From: Kondoa malvinella
Lineage: Eukaryota > Basidiomycota > Agaricostilbomycetes > Agaricostilbales > Kondoaceae
DNA: 64,000 bases
Direction of reading: 5' to 3'
Assembly: GCA_039545315.1 (NCBI GenBank)
Contig: BCIM01000002.1
Span: forward strand, 523,369 to 587,368
The translations under genes and the position numbers were made by a program. Below are positions 56,541 through 64,000 of this stretch, in pieces. Under the pieces are notes generated by a model. The model saw nothing but the letters and a program-made list of their open reading frames with translations, had not been told where the DNA came from and did not search any database. Every line of letters starts with the position of its first letter. Position 1 is the stretch's first letter.

Positions 56541-57420
56541 TCATAGCGTCTTCATCGGGCTGCAAGAGACATTAGCCAAAGCGCATTGTATAAAGGCTTC
56601 AAAGCTCACTCGTGACCCCAATTCTGCATGAATGATTCAATACTGGCTACATCGGCATAAACATGAAGACAAGACACACCTTTAACGACTTTGTAGACTT
56701 CATTCCTTCCAACTCTTCTGGTGACTTGGTGTCCTTCAACTTGTCCTCCTGCGCTAAATGCCTCTTGCAATAACTAACGACCTTTCTCATGTGCTGCAAA
56801 TCCTCTTCAGTGTACTTGTCTTCTTCCTTGTTTGGATTACGTTCGAGGATGTCCCTATGAACCACGTCAGCATGATATTCAACCGTTGATATTGGGACGT
56901 ACATGATTTTACGACCGCTCTCGTGACCTACAGTCTCTTCATCTGCACCAGATTTCCATCCAGCGCCTTTCAGCATTGATCAGAGTCTTATACTGACATC
57001 TAGCATTTCCCGCAACTCACCTTCAGATTCCTCCGAGCCCAACCAGTCCTTCAACTCGTCGGACGTCATGTTGACCTGTAACAAAGCATCAGCACGCCGA
57101 TCTTTGACCAACTGGGCAGGGAGACCAACGATTTCATTGAATTCTTGAATGACTTCACTTTCTGGCTTCATTTTGGTTGATGCGGTGGAAGAGAAATGAC
57201 GAAGGAGACGACAGCAAGGGATCGGTTTGGTCGATAACGCTGGATTGGACGACGACGAGTGTAGATGGCCTGTCTGAGCTGGCCTGTTTGCTATTGAGCT
57301 GTAGAGAAGTGCACGCGAAGCGATACAAGATGGATGCTCGGTTTGGACAAATCGTCTAGACTTTGGCGCGGCCGCTGTTTTCACGCTGGAGAGGATGCTG
57401 AAAGATGTACTGCTTCTCAT
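56541..57420 (-). CDS. DUF3140-family protein with mitochondrial-type presequence
   Basis: From the ATG at 57420 the first ~85 residues are rich in Ser, Arg and Ala with almost no acids (MRSSTSFSILSSVKTAAAPK, then RLLRHFSSTASTK). RHFSS fits a mitochondrial processing site. The core MKPESEVIQEFNEIVGLPAQ, MTSDELKDWLGSEESEG, HESGRKIMYV, TEEDLQHMRKVVSYCKRHLA, DTKSPEELEGMKSTKSLK and the last exon NWGHDPMKTL match the DUF3140 family, whose end is typically NWGHDP. The function of the family is unknown. Four exons; the final introns isolate NWGH and DPMKTL. An internal ATG (MKPESE) could give a cytosolic form. Confidence 0.85.
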
Positions 57421-57990
57421 CGACTTCCTTACTCTTCCCAAATCGCTGTTGAATGGTTGGCTTCAGTTCAAGATGATGCGTGTCTGTGCAAAGTAATGCT
57501 GGCACCCAGGACCTCTTCGAAGCTTACTTGTCTGCTGCATATCACGCTCCTTACGCCTTGATCTGCAGCAGACTCGCCAAGTTACATCTCTCACTCTCTT
57601 TCTCGCCGCTAAGGCCACCCAAATGACTGTACCGTTTTGACATCTCTACATTCAATTAGCTCAATCGCTGTGTACTGACCTAACTCGAAACCAGCAAGAA
57701 GAGTTGTTCGGCTGCTGCAAAGAAGGCTGCATCAAGCAGAGTATGGGACATTCCAAGGTATAGGTCATGCTGCGAATGACACGCTCGCAAGTAGCTTTTC
57801 CAGGGTTTTAGCTAACGCAATCTCTTGATAAATTGATGAATTAGCTATTGTACATGTCATCGAGCCGAAAAACCGAATCACAGATATTACGAAACCGAAA
57901 TCCAGTCTATAGCGTCGCAAACTCGAATTGAAGCGCTCGACTGGTTATGCAAAACATCAGTAAAAAGCTAAAGCATACGAATGATGCATC
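57421..57990. other. Intergenic, promoter side of the DUF3140 gene
   Basis: About 570 bases; no gene or repeat recognised. Confidence 0.55.
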
Positions 57991-60621
57991 TCACTCTTCA
58001 GTCAGCCTGCGGAGCGCGCGAATGTCTCTCGCTGACCAAGAAGCACCTTGATTCATAGCGAAGGAAACCAAAGAGAGCTTCTCCAGTTGTTCGGCATCGT
58101 TCTCGATGAATTTGACAAAGGTTTTGCCATCCAAGTTAGTAGGTCCGCCGATCAGAACGAGGTTGGTCAGAGGAGCAGGCTTGACTGAAGTGAGAAAGTT
58201 GGTGCCAGCCAATGACCAATCGAGAGCGAGCTCGCTCAGCCCGGTGCAGAAGGATAGAGCGTGGTCCAGGACACCATTATGCGGCTCGACCCGTAGAGAA
58301 GGGTTGACCGTTTGCTAAGTAATCCGTGAGCTCATTACTGCGAGGTGAGCTTAGGAGGGCTTACTTGTATGCCCAAACCGATCGCGTGGCCGAGGGAGTC
58401 TTTGAGTGCCAGTCGGGTCAATGTAGGGCCGAGCTCAACGAGCAAGTTGGCAAAGTCGACACCAGAGAAAGGAGCAAACATCTGTCCGTTGCCTTGTCCG
58501 CCAGGCCCAGGACCAAGAGCGACTGAAGTAGCGATTTCGAGCTCTTTGAGAGTTCCGATACTTGGTCGAAGCTGTTCTACATGTTAGAGAAGTAGAGTAC
58601 TTTGGTACGCGGGACTTACAATCCAACAAAGCTGCTTCTCGCCTATGTCGACGGCTTCAAAATTGTTGACATCTGTCATGGAGGTAAGGTCAGCACCTGG
58701 TTGATGACACGAATCGCAATACTCACAGACGCTCTTTAAGCGACATGTATGGCTTTCTTCAAGACAATCATCTCTTCCATCCTATTCGAAACTGTTAGCA
58801 AGGCGTATCGAAGAAAGAAAAGTCACTCACAAGGTTATCTATTCCACCTTCAAAGCGCAACTCTTCTAACGTCTTACACCCTAGAAGAATAGCTTCGATT
58901 TCGCCATAATCGACCACTTGTCGCAACGTTAGGCTTCGTAGACTCGGCGCCGCTACAGTCAAGTCAAACGTATTCGCAAAAGCGAGATCATTATCACTCA
59001 CCGGCCAACGAATTCTGCAATCCCTTTTCCATAAACTCGGTGCTATAAGGCCATCCACCCATCGAGTAGGAATAACTGCTGTTCTTCGTCACGCTCAATT
59101 CACATCTCGCCAACCCTGGTGTCAAATCGAAAAGCTTATGTATCAATTGCGTCGCTGGATCTTCGTCGCTCTTGATCGCCGGCATGCCAGGTAGTGCAAT
59201 TGGTAAAGCCTGGGGTGTAGCCTGACCGAACCAAGGGAACGCTTGTTGTCGTCTTCGAGATGATCTGCCAGTCAAGTAAGTAGGCGACGGAGGCGTGTTA
59301 GAAGCGCTTCCTGAGTAAGTAGGGACTTTGATGTCGATTTCCGAGATGAGAACTTGCAGGACTGGTCTGTCGACGAGTAGTTTCGCTAGGCGGGAGATTT
59401 GAGAACGACTTCGTATGCGCGTGAGACCGTACGCGGCTTGTAGTGCTGGACCTTGAAAGGACTTTGAGACGGTAGAGAGGGAAAGCACCCAACGCTGGAA
59501 AGCCATTTTTGAAGCTGTACAAGGTTGACCACATTCGCAAGACATTTCTTCCGAGGCTGTTCTTGCCATGACGAGAATCCGAGTGAGAGTCTCTTCTGGA
59601 ATCTTTGCAAGGAGCGGTTGAGAGCAGGAAGATGTAACTGGTGATGCGCCTTCTTTCGATTCGCATTCACCTTCATTGTCGCTAAACACCGGCGGAGAAG
59701 GTTCGTGGTCGCATTGAGCATATTCATCAGGTCGAAGCAGGTCGACAAGCTTGTTCAGATTGTCCAGTACGAGCGCTGGCATTTCCCTAAAAGCCACTTC
59801 CTCTGCCTCGATGGTGACTTCTTCTGATTGTTCCTTCAGTGGTGATTTTGGCCGTATGCTTGATTGAGACCGGCTGACTGGCGTTGCTGGCAGAGGAACA
59901 GATGTAGGAGATACAGGCGGCGGCATACATGTAGGGCTATTTGGAAACATGTTTACGAAGGAGGATGATCCCGCTACTGGAAATGGAGCCGATTCGGCTG
60001 TCGAGGTAGATGCGACAGGCTGCGTAGGTAGAGATGAAGAGACAGGCAGGTCATATTCCGATGGCTGATTCCAAAGCCAAGGCTGTGAAGAGACGTCCTT
60101 TAAAGCGGAAGCGAGCGTTTCGATAAGAATCGAGTAATCCGTTGTGTTCATGCCTTGTAAAGTAGTTGGCGTTCTTCCAGGCAGACTGGTAGGAGGAGGA
60201 AGAGACGCCGGCATGGGCGGCATCATGAAAGAGTCATACGGATAAGGCGATGCCGCTTGGTAGTAGCAATCGTCTAGTGTCTGACCATAGCGCTTCAAGT
60301 CCGCGCTGCTGGCGTTGATAGCCGCTTCCTGCTCAATACCGCGATGAAGGCCGCTATTACAGATGATCAGCATAACGCTGGTTAGCTAGGATGACACGGA
60401 CAGATGAGCCAAAGCCAACGCTTTGACAATCTTCTGAGATAACGATAGATCTTGCAGGTCAGCCGTATGCGTGACGACTTCCAATTCTGTTGTATCCTTT
60501 CGTCCGCCAGAGCTTCAGCTCCCCTGCGCATGACAGAATTGAGACCGCGTACCGTCACCAAGCTGTTCACGACTTGATCTCTGTTCTCGTTGAGCTGATC
60601 AGGCAACGCGTTGATGTCCAT
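57991..60621 (-). CDS. F-box/leucine-rich-repeat-like protein
   Basis: The start at 60621 gives MDINALPDQLNENRDQVVNS. Introns of about 57 and 42 bases then lead to LEVVTHTADLQDLSLSQKIV, LALAHLSVGLHRGIEQEAAI and a Pro/Ser-rich region. An F-box-like helix set (LLAKIPEETLTRILVMARTA) is followed by WVLSLSTVSKSFQGPALQAA and repeats of LRR type: APSLRSLTLRQVVDYGEIEA, LLGCKTLEELRFEGG, LTNLVLIGGPTNLDGKTFV, EQLEKLSLVSFAM. Such proteins often recruit substrates to SCF ubiquitin ligases; that role here is inference. The total is about 730 residues in around seven exons. Confidence 0.75.
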
Positions 60622-60974
60622 TGTGAGGAGGAGTATAAGAGAGAGCTAAGCAGCCGTTGCTAACAACCCCTTGAACAAAGCCAGAAGCGGTGTTCCGGCT
60701 TGAAATGCCAAAGACAAAGGGTATCCAAAGCTTCGACGACCTTTGGGCTCGTTCAGGTATACAGCTTGCTTCTTGAGAATTTTGGCTCAAAGTTCGACGT
60801 TTGTACTGTAAGGAAAGAAAGAGATCTACTTGACTGAAGTGAATTACCCCGGACCGCTAGCCGTGTCAAAGACTCGAATACGCCGCAAGCTCGTACGTAG
60901 GGCATACGCATGGTAGCAAAAGCAGTGTTACATAGAACTGAACAGGTACAGGAATCGAGGTATGCATGATCCGT
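60622..60974. other. Intergenic
   Basis: About 350 bases upstream of the F-box-like gene; nothing recognised. Confidence 0.5.
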
Positions 60975-62069
60975 TTACTTTGTCTTGCCGGCAGCCTTCA
61001 GTCGACGATATTCCAAAACATTCTTCCCAATACGCTGACGTCAAGGATCAGCAATAAACACAACACTTCCCAGCCAGGAGAGGGCACTCACGTTTTGTAG
61101 CCTCTTGTGTAAAGCGGGACGCTGCCAGACAAAGAAGTACTATCAGCTCCAGCCTGTGTAGTACAGCCTCTACTGACATAGCCAAGCATGAAGAGACCTT
61201 CCATAAATACAAAGAAGTTGGCCAGAACGAGAGCTCGATCCTGATATCAGTGACGTTGACAACCTTAAAGGGCAAACCTCACATTGTACCAAGCTATCCA
61301 ACAGAGCAGGCGCACGACCCTCAAAGACGCCATGTCCAACGAACTGGGCGATCCAAGCTAGTAGGAAGGTAAAGCTTGCGATCTTCAGTCCGCCCGGTGT
61401 CTATTCTCCAGCTTAGCACTTCTTGATAACGGAGGTTTGCAGAAGGCGCACTGTTTGCGCTACACGGCCGATATGCGCAAGCGTGATCAATATAGGAGTG
61501 ATCATAGACTGCGTTGACATTCAGCCTGTCTCGCAGATTGAACAAGACGGAACATACACCAGCAATGGGATCCAACGCAATGAAATAGGCAGAGAAGCAT
61601 ATCGCAGTAGTAATGAAAGCAGGTGTAATGTCAATGTTTGTCTGCAGAAGGTTGCCGAGATGCACGGGGATAGAAGCGAAAGCGTAAGGGAAGAGCGCAT
61701 TGACCAGAGCGGTAGTGGTGCTGTACAAACCTGATCTTAACAGCTTCATAGAGCAGTCGATAGGAGAGCGTACCAGAGAATAGTAGGAACACAGAACATG
61801 TGGATAGCGACGTTCATCTGCAGGGTGGTCAAGTCATGCTTCGCAAATGAATACTCCGCGGACTCACCTTGCTGGCATGGTACTGGCCTGCGCAGAGTTT
61901 CAACATCAACTGAGTTCACACAAGATCAAGGACGTGCCATAGAAGGCGAATTGCTCCCTAAGCAGCAGAAATGCAAGAGTTCAACAGCGGGAAGGCCAAA
62001 CAGGCGGGGCACTCACTCCAGATCTAGCAGGGAAGCCTTCTTGGGCTGCTCGTTGACAATATGAGCCAT
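60975..62069 (-). CDS. MPO1: Mpo1-like 2-hydroxy fatty acid dioxygenase (DUF962)
   Basis: Yeast Mpo1 is an iron-dependent ER enzyme that shortens 2-hydroxy fatty acids during phytosphingosine breakdown. The start at 62069 gives MAHIVNEQPKKASLLDLEEQ. The first His motif is FAFYGQYHASKMNVAIHMFC, followed by VP. The second is WIAQFVGHGVFEGRAPALLD, the DUF962 hallmark. Then come SLVQ, LANFFVFMEGLFMLGY and a basic tail (VLEYRRLKAAGKTK). Membrane helices include FPYAFASIPVHLGNLLQ and FITTAICFSAYFIALDPIAG. All expected His are present. About eight exons; one intron (61888-61937) begins GC. Confidence 0.88.
61888..61937 (-). other. GC-AG intron in the Mpo1-like gene
   Basis: Removing 50 bases starting GCACGTCC and ending CGCAG joins FAFYG to QYHASKMN in frame, giving the family motif. 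The nearest GT donor, four bases later, breaks the frame. Confidence 0.6.
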
Positions 62070-62318
62070 ATCGTGCTCGTGAGAATGCTCGTTCGTGACA
62101 AGAGCTCGACCGACTGTGAGCATGTGAAGGTGCGCATATCCGTCAATAACACTCCAAGACGCGCTTGCAATAGGTTTCTACATCCAGAGAAGTCTATGAA
62201 GCCACTGAATGCACCCAAAAGAGCTCTCATCTTAACAATCCCATTCACACGCTTGCTGCCATGCCCTATATACAAGGTCCAATGTCTTCACACTACACAG
62301 TCTATGGCCATGAAAGGA

Positions 62319-63238
62319 TCACCCGAGCTCAAAATCCAGCACTTCCTCAAACCCTCGTGACGAGTATGGCCCTTCTGACGCAAGATGCGGCTGACATGCC
62401 CAATACGACAAAGCCGCTTGCGATTCTTGTATACTTGATGTGTGGTCCGTAAGAGCAGTGAAGAGAGACTGTATGAGGTGAAAGGAAGAGAGGTAGTTTG
62501 CCGTTATGACGGAAAGAGTTTCGCCTGTCATCGATAATCAGCGCGAACTATAATAGACATTTCAAGCACTTACTAAAGCGTTCCAGAGTCCATGTGAAGT
62601 ACATTGGCTCAGAGAAGGCAAATTCAAACCCAAAAGACCGAGATGCCTCGAGCAGTAGACTGTAGGTCTTTGTTTCTATCGCTTTCATGCGATCGCATTG
62701 CTCTTTCTGCGACACTATGTCAGCAGCATACACAATCGAATGCGAGGACATGCCATACCAGCGAGAGCACAATGTTGGCCAAAGCAAAGCATCGCTCTTC
62801 CAATAAACCAGCTTGTCTAGCTCGATAAAGATCATTCAGCAGCTTGTCATCCTCGCCTTTCGCGTTCTTAGCAGCTGGCGGCTTATTTTGCAGAGCGCTG
62901 ATTGTCTTCCGTGAGACGACTACGTGCAGATCAGCTTAAGGACTGACGAAAGAGTTTCGCTTCGGATCGACACAATCTTGGATGCTGCAGGTAGTCCGGA
63001 AACGATATGCGAGTTCCACGAGCGCTGCACAGCATCAGCCCGAGCCTTAGGTAGCTCTAGCAGCGCATACACGGCAAGAGCGGTGTTCCTTCAGCAAGGT
63101 CTTTAGACGTTTATGTATTGAAGTCTCGTCGAAGCGTTGATCTCGTGCAGGTACTGTCTTCTGAGGAGAAGATTTGCTGGGCGACGCTGTTGCTGAATCT
63201 TTGCCTCTGCTGCCTTTGGCTGGCGTGGTTTTGACCAT
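62319..63238 (-). CDS. Hypothetical helical protein
   Basis: The start at 63238 gives a basic head (MVKTTPAKGSRGKDSATASP, then SKSSPQKTVPARDQ) that looks disordered and nuclear. Helical segments follow: ETSIHKRLKTLLKEHRS, TISALQNKPPAAKNAKGED, LLNDLYRARQAGLLEERCFA, QCDRMKAIETKTYSLLLEAS, EPMYFTWTLER. The end contains LSVITANYLSSFHLIQSLFT and RGFEEVLDFELG. Four or five exons; the first intron is long for this locus (about 165 bases) and could hide another exon. No recognised family. Confidence 0.65.
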
Positions 63239-64000
63239 CGTCAACAATTCCAAGTTCAGGTCGTTATTTCTCGAGCCCTTAGAGGATTAGGTCTGCTTGC
63301 ATCAAAGGCTTCTCGCGATTCAGGGGAGAGGACGTCGAAGGTAATTTGCTTTCGTCTGCACGCTGTCGTGCAAGTGGTCAAAGTGTCTCAAGCGAGAAGT
63401 CGAAGACAGCTTTCTGGGAAGCCGACGGTCACATAGCTCCGAGAGTGGCCAAAGTGCCTACATTCTAGACCAGCTACTAGCTGAAGAAGAACGTACCTGC
63501 ACAAGACGCGACTCGCAAGAACGAGAACCACATAACTCACTCCAGCCGCTGCATCCCGCTGCAGCGTGTCGCTCGCAATGAAGAACGAAGACGTAGCTCA
63601 CCTCGATGCATCACAATTAGTTGAATGCCCTTGGGCATGCAACACAGTCTTTGACAGCAGGCCGTCTTCTGTCGGTCTTTTGATACTTTTTTTAGCGAGA
63701 AAAAGAAAGCAGAGAAAGCAAGCAACAGCGACGTGCTAACCGATAACGCGGACGAGGCAAGCGTCAGCACACGTCCAGTATAGCACACGTGTCCAATTAG
63801 GCAAACAGGTATCTCGTAGCTGTAGGAAAGAAAAAGCAGTCATGGAAGCAAGCGAGCGCTTACACACCTGGCGCGCGAAACCTTCCACCGCGAGATAGCA
63901 AGCATATAGGTTTTACATTCTGCAAGGAGTTCCCAACAGCACTTAATTAAACAACATTTTTGAAAAAGCTCGCGCCGAGCAGGGAGGAACTCATCACTCG
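63239..64000. other. Window end, no gene recognised
   Basis: Upstream flank of the hypothetical gene. A TTAATTAA site lies near 63943. No coding signal or RNA gene that I can support. Confidence 0.5.

Noticed and set aside
60400..60540. Separate small gene (possible DASH-type subunit) upstream of the F-box-like gene
   Set aside because: A 57-base and a 42-base intron connect the first exon in frame to the long downstream exon, so it is the N-terminus of the same protein.
63239..64000. tRNA or other RNA gene at the window end
   Set aside because: No cloverleaf with a TTCRA box and matching A box could be found by eye.

Overview
The window is nuclear DNA of a fungus, most likely a basidiomycete yeast or related basidiomycete. 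Genes are closely packed and cut by many short introns, typically 45-60 bases and down to about 34, with CTRAY-like branch points close to the acceptor. The families fit: a FunK1-type kinase, a TKL kinase, an MFS drug transporter, an RTA1 protein, a MYND protein, a copper amine oxidase and a CIA2 protein. GC is moderate. I cannot name the species. No CRISPR array, rRNA, confident tRNA or intact transposon was seen. Coding coordinates span start to stop including introns; the splice sites were read by eye.

Layout. 0-2.4 kb: the 5' part of an unknown gene, then the gene for ribosomal protein P1 lying between two copies of a diverged ~370-bp direct repeat. 2.4-5.7 kb: a secreted enzyme joining a cellobiose-dehydrogenase-type cytochrome domain (AA8-like) to a berberine-bridge/glucooligosaccharide-oxidase-type flavin domain (AA7-like). 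This is the most unusual gene here. 6.5-14.3 kb: a small lysine-rich protein, a large Ser/Pro-rich protein, a 12-TM transporter and a DUF1349 protein. 14.6-19.8 kb: a CPD photolyase and a TKL kinase with a C-terminal C1-like zinc finger. 20.3-25.2 kb: a gene-poor stretch with a tiny CaaX-tailed protein, a truncated FunK1-like kinase and a 32-bp hairpin repeat. 25.2-32.9 kb: a 7-TM GPCR-like protein, a GDS1-like regulator and a nucleotide-sugar transporter. 33.7-41 kb: copper amine oxidase, RanGAP and a DEAD-box helicase. 41.4-49.2 kb: a 4-TM protein, a MYND protein, a single-pass receptor-like protein, RTA1, CIA2 and a GPI-anchored protein. 49.3-52.5 kb: a minus-strand gene with a decayed copy 1.8 kb away. 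52.7-63.2 kb: 6-phosphogluconate dehydrogenase, a mitochondrial-type DUF3140 protein, an F-box/LRR-like protein, an Mpo1-like dioxygenase and an unknown protein.

Most genes are unrelated housekeeping units, and adjacent genes form divergent or convergent pairs rather than a cluster. Two secreted oxidoreductases (the AA8-AA7 fusion and the amine oxidase) and several surface or membrane proteins suggest an organism that attacks external substrates, but they are not adjacent.

A second theme is gene structure. Several conserved proteins keep their motifs only if very small exons are accepted: 4 bases in photolyase, 2 and 1 bases in 6-phosphogluconate dehydrogenase, 13 bases in the cytochrome domain. 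At least two GC-AG introns and one apparent GG-AG intron also occur. These models rest on protein conservation and need cDNA.
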